A stretch of DNA of 64,000 bases from Bacillota bacterium (GTDB lineage: Bacteria > Bacillota > Clostridia > Oscillospirales > Acutalibacteraceae). Both the position numbers and the translations under genes were made by a program. The stretch's first letter is position 1. Each line of letters starts with the position of its first letter. Shown one piece after another: positions 24,641 through 33,340 of the stretch. The stretch lies in assembly GCA_023390175.1 (NCBI GenBank), contig JAEWDK010000006.1, positions 124,001 to 188,000 on the forward strand, written 5' to 3'. The notes under the pieces are model-generated. The model made no database searches and had not been told where the DNA came from. It saw only the letters and a program-made list of their open reading frames with translations.

Positions 24641-25606
24641 TTAGGCAATATTTTCAAGTGATTCTTTTTTGAAATTCACCGCGGAAATATTGCAGATGTC
24701 ATCTAAATCAATCGGTATTAAGTTTTCGTAAGGCTTTAATGAGCTTACATCTTGGTGCCCGGTATATCGAATGATTTTAAATGGGCTCATATTGTTTCGC
24801 AAAGCTTTCGTTATGAAGGTGTGCCGAAACGAATGTGACGTGGCTCCCTTCTGGTAAGCGCCAACAGCGAAAAGATATTTTTTTATCAGATCATCGAAAG
24901 CACTGCAGGATAATGGCAAATTACGATTGCTTAAAACAATTTTACCACTCAACCGATTTGCTACAAATTGATATTCTATTAACGAGTCGCAGAGTCCCTC
25001 ACTGATTTTTATCTTTGTTGTATTCTTATCTTTTACATGATGCAAGGTCATAGTTTTGTTGGTAAAATCAACATCTTCCCACTTTGCTGACAAAAGTGTG
25101 CTGCGTCGAATTCCCAACTCAGTCAACATCTGGATGACTACCAAATCCCTAAATTTGCTTTTTTCGGGACTGTTTACAATCAATTCAAAAATTTGACTGA
25201 GTTCTTGTTCAGACAAAACATAGGGATTATAGTCCTGCTCAGTGTCTGGATTGTATCCTTTTTTTACCCTGGAATATTTATAATTCTCGAGAAGATTCTC
25301 TTCTGTATAAGAAAATGCAATTAGATACTTACAGAAAACAATCAAGGAATCACACTTTCTGTCAAAAGTAGGTCGTTTGAACTCCCGTTTATCTACCTTG
25401 CCTTGCAGATAGAGGAAGTAACTCAAGAGGTGAGTGCGGTTAAGTGCATCTGTATAGACCAGATTCTTATATTTCTCCCGGATAAAAATATAAAATTGCT
25501 TCACATCACACAAATAGGCTTGCGCCGTGGATTGCGTGTCTCCTTTCATCTGGAGATATTGCGGGAATTGATCAATTGCGTTTCGTAGAGTAGTTTTTTC
25601 ATTCAT
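24641..25606 (-). CDS. Tyrosine recombinase 1
   Basis: A 321-residue integrase. It has a SAM-like N-terminal domain (residues 1-110) and a catalytic domain with Arg in TELGIRRSTLL, Lys in HHVKDKNTTK, HSFRHTF (H-x-x-R), TGHQD and the nucleophile Tyr in SLKPYENL. The start is the ATG at 25606 with GAGAGG upstream; the in-frame extension to 25747 covers an inverted repeat and is rejected. Nearest to attL, it is the best candidate for the enzyme that recombines the rnpB sites. Confidence 0.85.
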   Translation of the reverse strand: MNEKTTLRNAIDQFPQYLQMKGDTQSTAQAYLCDVKQFYIFIREKYKNLVYTDALNRTHLLSYFLYLQGKVDKREFKRPTFDRKCDSLIVFCKYLIAFSYTEENLLENYKYSRVKKGYNPDTEQDYNPYVLSEQELSQIFELIVNSPEKSKFRDLVVIQMLTELGIRRSTLLSAKWEDVDFTNKTMTLHHVKDKNTTKIKISEGLCDSLIEYQFVANRLSGKIVLSNRNLPLSCSAFDDLIKKYLFAVGAYQKGATSHSFRHTFITKALRNNMSPFKIIRYTGHQDVSSLKPYENLIPIDLDDICNISAVNFKKESLENIA

Positions 25607-25670
25607 TCGTAAAGCCTCTCTTAATGTGTTTTCGTTAACTGTTGAGAATGAAAATGTTACTAATAAAAAA

Positions 25671-25743
25671 TGCTCTGAGTGCATACAGACATAGTTCACC
25701 CGTAAAAGGATGGATTCTGTATGTATGTACTCAGAGCGTTTAT
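25671..25743. repeat. Imperfect inverted repeat beside recombinase 1
   Basis: TGCTCTGAGTGCATACAGA (25671-25689) faces TCTGTATG...CTCAGAGCGTTTATT (25716-25743). The same motif, AATAAACGCTCTG then CATACAG, recurs at 32175-32198 beside recombinase 3 in the opposite orientation. Confidence 0.6.
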
Positions 25744-25747
25744 TCAA

Positions 25748-26058
25748 GCTCTTAGGTTAAATCAATATATAGTAGAAAGACAATATGTAATATGTGCATT
25801 TAGTATAAGACAAGTTTACCCAGTTGTCAACAAGCTATCTTAATATCTGATAAAAGTTTTATGACAGAGTCTATGATACGCGTTATTCCCCTTCCTTTTT
25901 ACAACAATTAGCCTTTTCTCTTGACACTTTCAACAACCCGCCCTATATTATATTAGTGTTATTTTTAATTTAGTTAATTTTAAGGCAGCCAGTTTTAACG
26001 CTTAGCGTTTTAATTGGCTGCTTTTTATTATATAAATTTAAATGAAAGGACAATCGTA
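25748..26058. promoter_or_regulatory. Intergenic region with strong promoter and leader terminator
   Basis: A near-consensus plus-strand promoter (TTGACA 25921-25926, 17-base spacer, TATATT 25944-25949) is followed at 25984-26030 by a hairpin (GCAGCCAG/TGGCTGC arms) and T5. That terminator lies before the small downstream gene, so the leader looks like an attenuator or a short RNA gene. Confidence 0.6.
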
Positions 26059-26214
26059 ATGAAAGAAAATGAACATTCCAGAATGTTAAGAAGTAATTCG
26101 GTTCGGCACTTGCTAGCACGACCCAAATCCACTTTTGATTTTGCTTGTGTTAACAAAAATATCGGCACAAAAAAGCTCCGCGTAAAAAGTATCACCCGAA
26201 GTCAGTGTAATTAA
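26059..26214 (+). CDS. Small basic protein, 51 residues
   Basis: ATG at 26059 with AAAGGA 8 bases upstream; an in-frame upstream extension has no RBS. The protein is basic (many Arg/Lys) with no membrane helix and no motif I recognise (SNSVRHLLARPKSTF in the centre). Its position between divergent recombinase genes suggests a possible excisionase or regulator, but nothing in the sequence proves it. It may also be expressed only by read-through of the leader terminator. Confidence 0.4.
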   Translation: MKENEHSRMLRSNSVRHLLARPKSTFDFACVNKNIGTKKLRVKSITRSQCN

Positions 26215-26635
26215 GTTAGTCAAAAAAATCTGTAAAGAGGGGTATTCTGATTTTTGCTACTAGCCATTGTTAACGGGCAAGGGGTGTACGGCACTCCTTG
26301 CCCAATTATTTAATTATTAAGGGGGATTCTCCACACCCAAAATTGTGGGGAAATACAGCCTGGCAGAGAAATTCTGCAGCACTTAAAATAAGTTTAATAA
26401 AGTGTTCGGCTTTCCACACAAGCGTTTCGCTTGGCCATGAATAATGGTATGTGGTTGCTCAGCAATGGGCAAAGATACTCAACAATTTTGGGAGCCGCGT
26501 CTCTCTTTTATTTTTAGTATAAAAGTAAAAGAGAGACGCGGCCAACGGTAGTGCACAAAACCAGCAGCTATGCGCTTTCTGGGTTCCCGTAAAAAAGATA
26601 TAGAAAGTTACAATGTTCGACAAGGGGGTATTTTT
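26215..26635. other. Intergenic region rich in hairpins
   Basis: It holds a terminator-like hairpin (GGGCAAGG/CCTTGCCC, about 26276-26304), a weaker hairpin near 26332-26356, and a perfect 17-bp inverted repeat (26494-26510 with 26526-26542, arms GCCGCGTCTCTCTTTTA). It is immediately upstream of recombinase 2. Candidate origin, operator or structured RNA. Confidence 0.5.
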
Positions 26636-27571
26636 ATGAAATTTTCCGGAAGACAACGGATGAACCCGGATCTGCTTGCGCAAATGACAAAACTAATTCG
26701 GTATGATCGGAGTGGGTCTTTTCTGTGCAAAAAAAGACGCGAGCAGGCATTTACGACTTTTCTGAATTATGTATCAGCAGAATATAGCAAGAGGAAGATC
26801 TCGAATATTAACAACAAACACATCGTTTCCTATGTTGCAATGCGTCTTGCTCGGGGAATCTCCATCAAATCAATCAAGACTGAACTCAGTGCGATACGTC
26901 ATTATCTGGACTTAGCTGGGGCCCACGCGAGCGTCACCAATGAAGAGTTAGGCTTGCAGAATCCACCCAAAACAGCAAAGCAAGGAGCATTTGAAGCCGA
27001 AATTGACAGAGCAGTCAGCGTAGCGAAACCGGACATTCAAAACGCGATTATCCTCATGGCAAATTTCGGCTTGCGCGAAAACGAAGCGAGTTCAATTTCT
27101 ATCGGCCAACTGCTGGATGCGAAGGACAAAAAATATCTGCGTATCAAAGGGAAAGGCGGCCGAATACGGAATATTCCTGTTGAGACTTCAGATCAGGTCA
27201 GCGTCTTAGAAAATTCTATTCAGAATATTGGCAGGTTCAACGGCAACCTGAAACACAGAGACGACAAATTTTTCGCTGACAACACTAAGGGGAGTGTACT
27301 GAGGTTTAAGCGCCGCCTATCGCAGTTTTGGATCAGAAAACAAAAGCTCATTGCCGACCCAGATCGCCAAGACAGCATCTCAAATCATGATCTGCGTCGT
27401 TACTATGCCCAACAGCAGTATTGTAGAGCTAGGCGCTCAGGAAAGTCCAAAGAAGCTGCGTTGGGGATCGTTTCAAAAGATCTAGGGCACGGATACCGGA
27501 CAGAGAACGATGCTGTAGTAGGCACGCGGAGAAGTGATATTGCCAGGGTGTATGTTGCTGATAAATCTTGA
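26636..27571 (+). CDS. Tyrosine recombinase 2
   Basis: A 311-residue integrase of a branch unlike recombinase 1. An N-terminal core-binding region (to about residue 120) is followed by the catalytic domain with Arg in NFGLRENEAS, KGKGGRIRNIP, NHDLRRYYA (H-x-x-R), DLGHGYR and Tyr in ARVYVADKS at the very end. The start is the ATG at 26636 with AAGGGGG 7 bases upstream. It is transcribed away from recombinase 1. Confidence 0.82.
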   Translation: MKFSGRQRMNPDLLAQMTKLIRYDRSGSFLCKKRREQAFTTFLNYVSAEYSKRKISNINNKHIVSYVAMRLARGISIKSIKTELSAIRHYLDLAGAHASVTNEELGLQNPPKTAKQGAFEAEIDRAVSVAKPDIQNAIILMANFGLRENEASSISIGQLLDAKDKKYLRIKGKGGRIRNIPVETSDQVSVLENSIQNIGRFNGNLKHRDDKFFADNTKGSVLRFKRRLSQFWIRKQKLIADPDRQDSISNHDLRRYYAQQQYCRARRSGKSKEAALGIVSKDLGHGYRTENDAVVGTRRSDIARVYVADKS

Positions 27572-27961
27572 CGAAATAACAAACATAGCCTGTTTTTATA
27601 GACTTTTTAATCTATTGTGTTATAATTAGGGAAATATTGTAAATTATTTGCTATAATTATAATGAAGTTGCTTATACCGAAATTGGCTATTATGCGTAGT
27701 TGGGGTAATTGCTCTGTTTAGCGATTACGCGAAGTTCGTCCAATAGTAGTTTAGGCATATTAATGTGCAGTTTAACGTTGGATATAAAACGCGTACATGT
27801 TTATTTGCACTGTGTACGTTGAAACGGTAGTGTTCTTGTCGAGGGTGAAATATTGCCCTAAGTAATAACGACAAGATAGCTCTCAGCGATAATTCGCAAA
27901 ATTTACAAGGCATATAGTGATACACACAAATTATTATACCTATCAAGGGAGGATGAAATTC
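27572..27961. other. Intergenic region with hairpins before the DUF4230 gene
   Basis: It has a possible promoter near 27615-27660 (TATAATTA repeats) and a hairpin (CTTGTCG at 27836-27842 pairing with CGACAAG about 30 bases later) with an inner GGGTGAAATATTGCCC. No ORF with an RBS. Confidence 0.4.
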
Positions 27962-28651
27962 ATGGATGTTGAATTGGGGAAAAAGAAAAAAATCAACTTT
28001 ATGCATGTAAAGAAAATGGCAGGTAGGATTACAGCATTAGTTCTCGCAGTTATTATAGGGTTTGGTGCGGGATTTTTCACTTGCATTACCAAGCCGTGGG
28101 AAAAGGTTAGGCCAATAATAACAACAGCGGATGACACAATTGTAAAAGATAATTACATGCTAACAATCAGTACCGTAGAAAAGATAATTAAGCCAGCAAG
28201 TGATTTGATAACATCTAAATATAACTACAAAGATGCTGACACATATGAAAATTATAAACAATTATTTGGTCAAAAAGTTCCTTTTACAACTGATAAGGTT
28301 GTATTTACATATAAAGGAACTGTCAGTGTGGGAATTGATTTATCAGAGGTAAAATATGATATTGAAAATAAAAACAAGACGATCAGCATTGAACTTCCAG
28401 AAATTAAAGTTAAATCAAATGAAATAGATGATTCATCCTTTGAATATCCATTTGAATCAGACTCGATATTCAATACTACTGGAATGAGCGATTTCACAGA
28501 ACTTCTTGCAACTCTTAAGGAAAAGAAGGCGGAGGAAGTGAAGCGTGATAAAGAATTTTTGGATACAGCAAGACAGAGTACCAAGAAAGTATTGCAAGAC
28601 TTCTTAACTGCATCTGATGTCACAAAAGACTATACTGTAATTTTTAAATAA
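27962..28651 (+). CDS. Membrane-anchored DUF4230-like protein
   Basis: A 229-residue protein. A basic N-terminus (LGKKKKINF) and one membrane helix (residues 19-42) are followed by an extracytoplasmic beta/alpha domain with FTYKGTVSVGIDLSEVKYDI and ISIELPEIKV, features I associate with DUF4230. The ATG at 27962 is preferred because GGGAGG lies 10 bases upstream; an ATG at 27953 touches the RBS. It is followed 16 bases later by a small membrane protein. Function unknown; cargo of the element. Confidence 0.65.
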   Translation: MDVELGKKKKINFMHVKKMAGRITALVLAVIIGFGAGFFTCITKPWEKVRPIITTADDTIVKDNYMLTISTVEKIIKPASDLITSKYNYKDADTYENYKQLFGQKVPFTTDKVVFTYKGTVSVGIDLSEVKYDIENKNKTISIELPEIKVKSNEIDDSSFEYPFESDSIFNTTGMSDFTELLATLKEKKAEEVKRDKEFLDTARQSTKKVLQDFLTASDVTKDYTVIFK

Positions 28652-28667
28652 GAGGGAGCGGTTCAAT

Positions 28668-28826
28668 ATGACAGCGGGAATATTATTTGTGATTATGCTA
28701 ATAATTGGTGTTCTTCTTGCATTTTTGGGCAGTAAAGCATCCGATAAATCAAAAGTGATTTTTATCATGCTGGGGGTAGTTAGTATACTCGTTGCTGTAT
28801 TTGGTATTTTTACATCTTTGATTTAA
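28668..28826 (+). CDS. Small two-helix membrane protein, 52 residues
   Basis: ATG 28668 with GAGGGAG 9 bases upstream. There are two hydrophobic helices (about 3-20 and 30-51) joined by a short polar turn (GSKASDKSK). It is co-transcribed with the DUF4230-like gene. Family not recognised. Confidence 0.6.
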   Translation: MTAGILFVIMLIIGVLLAFLGSKASDKSKVIFIMLGVVSILVAVFGIFTSLI

Positions 28827-28989
28827 CGAACGCAAATATCGAAAATGATATTTGAATAAACATTATGAGAAAGGGCAGGAAGATTTGTACAAATACCACG
28901 CATTGTAATTTAAGCTGTTCATTATGTTTATTACACGCAGCCTAGCACGCATATTGAACAGGTACTAGATTAGCACTTTATAGTAAAGT

Positions 28990-29053
28990 AAAGAAGACCG
29001 CACCAATTTTCATGCGGTCTCCATGGCCGGCGTAATTTACGCCGGCCGTTTTT
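28990..29053. terminator. Double terminator between convergent genes
   Basis: Two hairpins: AGACCGCA/TGCGGTCT, and GGCCGGCGTAA/TTACGCCGGCC followed by GTTTTT. The second overlaps the last codons of the Rep-helicase gene. Confidence 0.8.
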
Positions 29054-31799
29054 CGTCTATTACCAGTTGTTCAACTTCTGTTTCGGTGAAGTCAGCCAAC
29101 TTGAATGGCTTTGAGACTGATATATTCGGAGCAGACGGTTGCAGAAATGCCTGAAGTTCCTGAATTTGAGCTTTAATATCGTCTGTCTGATTTATCATGG
29201 GGTTGTCAATGTGGAGCATCAATCTTTCAACGCCGTCAGCTTCATAGTCGGTGAAATGACTGCCCTCGATAAAGCGTGCACCCGCCAGCACATCAATCGG
29301 GTTTTTCTGACTTTTACAATCGGCGTTGTCAAAGAATATGAGGACTTCCTCTTTGGCCCGTGTTACGGCCGTGTACAGCCAGTTTTTGTTACACATGCCG
29401 ATTGACTTGCTTTTAATCACGATTGCAACTTTGCGGTATTCGTTGCCCTGACTTTTGTGAACAGTAATTGCCTGTGCAGTAATAAAATATTCGGCATTAA
29501 TCGGCAACTCAATTCTTCGGCCATCAGAAAGTTCGAACATTGCCCGGTGCGATCTGGAATTGTACTTGACCAGACGCATGGCAGTACCGTTCAAGACATT
29601 TTTATTTGCAATGTTCTTATTTGCCAGGCAATCGCAACCCACATTATAGCAGCTGCCGTCACTGATAAAGTCAGGGACAATTCCTGTGTGAGCGGCGATA
29701 CTGCTTATTTCGCTGTGTGTGTTGGAGAGAATCTGATAATCTTTACCCAATTTCCAAAGTTCATCCATCGGCTTTGTATGCGCTTCAATGTATTGCTTGA
29801 GGCGGGGATCGCTGTTCCGAATTGCATTTGCAAAATCCAGGACGTCGAAATTGCTCCGCATATTCTTCGTTAAATGGTGAACCGGAAGATTCATGTCTAA
29901 TAAAAAGGAAAGTGCAGAATATCCACTCCCAACCGGGGGAAGCTGGCAGAAATCACCGCAGAAGACAAGCCTTGTTCCTTTTTTAGCTGATGCCAGCAAA
30001 CCACAGAGCTGTTGAATGGACATCATCGAGATTTCATCAACAATGATTACGTCATATTCCAGGGTATCATGAGGGATTACATAACTGAAGAAATAATTAT
30101 TTACAACTGCATTCAGTGCAACGTAAATATTTTTATAATCGATTTTGTCGGTGGTGACGGATAGCCTTTCCAATGCTTTTTTGGACACGGTAACAGCCTG
30201 TGAGCTTACGCTTGTAAACAAAACTTTTTTATTGGTGAAGTCATATGATTTCATAAGAGCGGCCATCGCATACGTTTTCCCAGTTCCGGCGGCACCGTCT
30301 AACATAAGAGTGCCATGCTGTGTAAAGGCATCGACAAAATTAGACTGTTCTGGCGTTAATCCAGGTACGGTCCAAACCCGCCTTGGAAGTATCGCAAACT
30401 TGAACTTGTTGAGATACAACTTCGAAATGACTGCACAAATCGCGTCGGTGCCATGATTAAAAGTTTGAGTTAATTCTTTCTGCGGTAATAGTTTTACTTC
30501 CTTTAATTTTTCTTCTACAACTTGATTGAAATGACGCTTTTCTTCACGGCTCATGTCACTTTTGGGCTGATGCATTCTTCTATACTCCTTCTCCCACAGA
30601 TGCGATTTCTGTCTCTCCCTGCGAAAAGTCTTCCACCTCTGCTCATTAATTTCCTGATATAATGGTGTATTGGCCGGTGAAAACTGAAACATCATCATCC
30701 TCAATTCTTCTTCTGAAGTAAACTTTTGACGTGGATTGGGCGCATATAAAGCGTTTATCTTATAGTTGTCTGTTACGGGTACGGAGCTGCTTTTCGCCAT
30801 ATCGTCATCAATTGGCATAATGGCGTACTCCCCATGTAACTCATCGATATGCAGTTCCACTTTTGCAAAAGTAATCAGTCTTAACCGTTGGACGGTTTTA
30901 TCTTTATCCTGGTTTTCTTTGCTTAAATACTCTTTACGGGCGTCGATCCACTCGCAGATAGGGCAAATGCCGCTATCTCGTGTAAACACAGCCGACGATT
31001 TAATTTGGTCTACTCTCTGCTTCTTTTCCTTTCCGTCCTCGATTTGGATAACATAGCCTTTATCTTTCCACGAGTTAAAGTACCCGGTGTATTCCAATTC
31101 CTTGAGCATGTATTTAGAGACATACCCAATGATTTCTCTCACTGAGTCATAGGAATCGGTTGAGAAGGATTTGTTGCTGTATATCCTGTCCGCAAAAAGG
31201 GATACCACCACTCCATCCAACCAGCCGTTGCATAAATAATGAAAATGGATTCTTCCATTTTTTTGCAATTCTCCCACGCGGATAAACAGCCAACCGTATG
31301 GTGACTCTTGAATATCTTTAAGCTTCTTTAGGGAGTTCACGCGAAAATCCTGAATTTTCTTATCTCTTTCCTTTTGCCCCAGATTGGCAGTGTACTTTTT
31401 ATCCTTACTGATTTTGCGTTCGTATCTACGCAACTGCACCAAAACATCCAGTTCAATGATTTTTTTGCAATAGGCGTCATAATCTTCCTTACGAAATTTT
31501 ACCCTTCGAATCGCACAGTCCAGCTCAAATCCGTGAATATTTAGTCGAGACAGATCACGCTCAATTGCATTTGCATCATCTAGGATATCGTTAGGTCTCT
31601 TGGGGTCAGCGGTAAGACAAGCAAAATTGTTTAGCTTCAGGGTCTGAGTAACATATTCGAACGAAGATTTTAAACCATTTACATAGGATGACGCGCAATT
31701 AGAGCAGCCTTCCGTGTCCTGGCAGCTGGTTGTCATTAGTTTTATACTACCATCTCGTTTATCTTTCAATGCTAAAGTATTTTCATTGCAGCCATTCAT
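29037..31799 (-). CDS. HUH-type Rep domain fused to an SF1 (RecD/Pif1-like) helicase
   Basis: A 920-residue protein. The N-terminal 250 residues form a rolling-circle Rep domain: GRIHFHYL holds the HUH metal motif (H185, H187), and GYVSKYMLKE holds two tyrosines three residues apart (Y226, Y230), a Y2-like nickase site. A Cys pair (CPIC, 279) follows. The C-terminal half is a helicase: GAAGTGKT (502-509), VIIVDEIS (about 588), CGDFCQLPPVG, VHKSQG and YTAVTRAK. Nicking plus unwinding in one chain is the Helitron and relaxase plan. It probably replicates or transfers the element as single-stranded DNA. No RBS is clear; the ATG at 31799 is the first available. Confidence 0.85.
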   Translation of the reverse strand: MNGCNENTLALKDKRDGSIKLMTTSCQDTEGCSNCASSYVNGLKSSFEYVTQTLKLNNFACLTADPKRPNDILDDANAIERDLSRLNIHGFELDCAIRRVKFRKEDYDAYCKKIIELDVLVQLRRYERKISKDKKYTANLGQKERDKKIQDFRVNSLKKLKDIQESPYGWLFIRVGELQKNGRIHFHYLCNGWLDGVVVSLFADRIYSNKSFSTDSYDSVREIIGYVSKYMLKELEYTGYFNSWKDKGYVIQIEDGKEKKQRVDQIKSSAVFTRDSGICPICEWIDARKEYLSKENQDKDKTVQRLRLITFAKVELHIDELHGEYAIMPIDDDMAKSSSVPVTDNYKINALYAPNPRQKFTSEEELRMMMFQFSPANTPLYQEINEQRWKTFRRERQKSHLWEKEYRRMHQPKSDMSREEKRHFNQVVEEKLKEVKLLPQKELTQTFNHGTDAICAVISKLYLNKFKFAILPRRVWTVPGLTPEQSNFVDAFTQHGTLMLDGAAGTGKTYAMAALMKSYDFTNKKVLFTSVSSQAVTVSKKALERLSVTTDKIDYKNIYVALNAVVNNYFFSYVIPHDTLEYDVIIVDEISMMSIQQLCGLLASAKKGTRLVFCGDFCQLPPVGSGYSALSFLLDMNLPVHHLTKNMRSNFDVLDFANAIRNSDPRLKQYIEAHTKPMDELWKLGKDYQILSNTHSEISSIAAHTGIVPDFISDGSCYNVGCDCLANKNIANKNVLNGTAMRLVKYNSRSHRAMFELSDGRRIELPINAEYFITAQAITVHKSQGNEYRKVAIVIKSKSIGMCNKNWLYTAVTRAKEEVLIFFDNADCKSQKNPIDVLAGARFIEGSHFTDYEADGVERLMLHIDNPMINQTDDIKAQIQELQAFLQPSAPNISVSKPFKLADFTETEVEQLVIDEKRPA

Positions 31800-32228
31800 T
31801 CATCTTTCTCCATTCGTAATTTGATATTCTAATTATAGCACAATATGTTGTGCAATATCAAATTTTGATACTGTATATAGTCTAAATTCCCCAACGAGTA
31901 AAAATTCGTGTCTAAAATCGCACGTTAGGTGTTTTTGAGATAAGGTCCAAAATTCCGCATGGATACTGGGGTAGCTGTAACTCAAGTTAGTCTTCGTTCG
32001 AAGACGATTTGACACCCTTGCAAATCTGAAAATACGAGTTACACTATTCCGGACGATTATTACACGTTTGTGGACTGGGAAGTGAGGCAGTAAGCAATCG
32101 CATATAGGACCACAGAATAAAAAGCAGTCCACCGAACAAACGGGGGCTGCTTAAAATATAGTGTTGATATTAGAAATAAACGCTCTGTCTGCATACAGCG
32201 TTCTTCTTCTTAGCGATGGAAGGCTGCA
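31800..32228. other. Control region of the Rep-helicase gene and unexplained sequence
   Basis: The first 70 bases hold a promoter within nested inverted repeats (next entry). The rest (31870-32170) has no ORF with support. At 32175-32198 lies AATAAACGCTCTG then CATACAG, matching the motif at the other end of the element. A candidate replication origin could lie here, since Rep proteins often nick near their own gene. Confidence 0.4.
31818..31864 (-). promoter_or_regulatory. Promoter embedded in nested palindromes
   Basis: Outer arms AATTTGATATT and AATATCAAATT (31818-31828, 31854-31864) enclose GCACAA-TATG-TTGTGC (31838-31853). The minus strand reads TTGATA, 18 bases, TATAAT within the same segment, so a repressor bound there would block the Rep-helicase promoter. 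An origin function is also possible. Confidence 0.6.
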
Positions 32229-33140
32229 TTAAATCGAAACAATCACAGGAAATTTTGCCATCTCTTCTCTCATGTGGTCGTCAATAATATGTGTGTAAAC
32301 TTTCGTGCTGTTTAAGTCGCTGTGTCCAAGGATCTTCTGTATCGTAAGCAGATCAACACCATTTTGATAAAGCAGTGTTGCAAATGCGTGACGGCATTTA
32401 TGAGGACTGTATCCTTTGTTTGCTAACCCGCACTTTGACAGATATCGCCGAAACAGATTTTGGAAGTCGCTGCTTGAAATTCTTTTATTGTTGTCCGAAA
32501 CAAGAATAGGATCGCTTGGGGCAGGGTGTCGTTCGTTGTAGTAATCCAGCAAAACAATGGCCAGCGGTTCGATCAGCGGTATTTCGCGATCCTTTTTCCC
32601 TTTGCCCTTTCTTATATGGATTACTTGACTTTTGAAATCAACATTGTTCCAGTCCAAATGAATAATTTCGGATTTTCTACCGCCAGTATAGACGAGCAAG
32701 GCTATCATTGTACGATCGCGGTTAATGTGGGTAGCGTACCTAGCAAATTTTTTAGGGGCTTCCAGCAGCTTACGAAGGTCGTTTTCGTTTATGTAAACAG
32801 GAATACGTTCTTCTAATTTTGGCGCATGAATCGGGAGCATGGGGTTCTTTTCAATATATTCCATCTCCAAGACAAACTTGAAGAAGCTGGACAAGGAATG
32901 AATTTTGCGGCGTATCGTTGCGTTTGAATATTCCTTCTCGAGTTTGAGGTAATTCACGTACTTTCGTAAATCTCGTGTTGTGATTGTCTGTAATCCAGGT
33001 TCTATCATCTGAATGAGTAGAAACTTTTCAAAGATCTTGAAGTCTGTAATATAGCTTGTAATCGTTGCTGTACTTGCATTTTTCTCTGCTGTCATGTGGT
33101 CGAGAAATTCTTGATAAATTGCCTGTAAGGAATCATGCAC
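32229..33140 (-). CDS. Tyrosine recombinase 3 (XerC/D-like)
   Basis: A 303-residue protein of normal Xer length. N-terminal SAM-like domain, then a catalytic domain with Arg in TGGRKSEIIHL, Lys in IRKGKGKKDREIPL, HKCRHAFATLL (H-x-x-R), LGHSDLNSTKVYTHI (His and nucleophile Tyr). AAGGGGATATTACA precedes the ATG. It is nearest to attR and closer to Xer/phage integrases than the other two. Which of the three acts at rnpB is not decidable from sequence. Confidence 0.88.
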   Translation of the reverse strand: MHDSLQAIYQEFLDHMTAEKNASTATITSYITDFKIFEKFLLIQMIEPGLQTITTRDLRKYVNYLKLEKEYSNATIRRKIHSLSSFFKFVLEMEYIEKNPMLPIHAPKLEERIPVYINENDLRKLLEAPKKFARYATHINRDRTMIALLVYTGGRKSEIIHLDWNNVDFKSQVIHIRKGKGKKDREIPLIEPLAIVLLDYYNERHPAPSDPILVSDNNKRISSSDFQNLFRRYLSKCGLANKGYSPHKCRHAFATLLYQNGVDLLTIQKILGHSDLNSTKVYTHIIDDHMREEMAKFPVIVSI

Positions 33141-33340
33141 TGTAATATCCCCTTTGTAATTGGGTTGTATAGTCCAAAGGTTCTAGACTCCTTTATCACT
33201 AAAAAAAATAAACCGTGAATTTGACTTATAATACGGTTTTTTCAATAACTAAAGTCTTTGTTAAAACGCTTTGGCAACCAAAAACCCAGTAAAATCAAGG
33301 CCAAAATACGACAAATAAAATTGTTGAATTTGACGAACCT
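33141..33340. other. Right end of the element, no gene
   Basis: AT-rich, with a possible promoter for recombinase 3 and stretches such as AATTTGACTTATAATACGG. No ORF or strong hairpin. It runs directly into the attR repeat. Confidence 0.4.
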
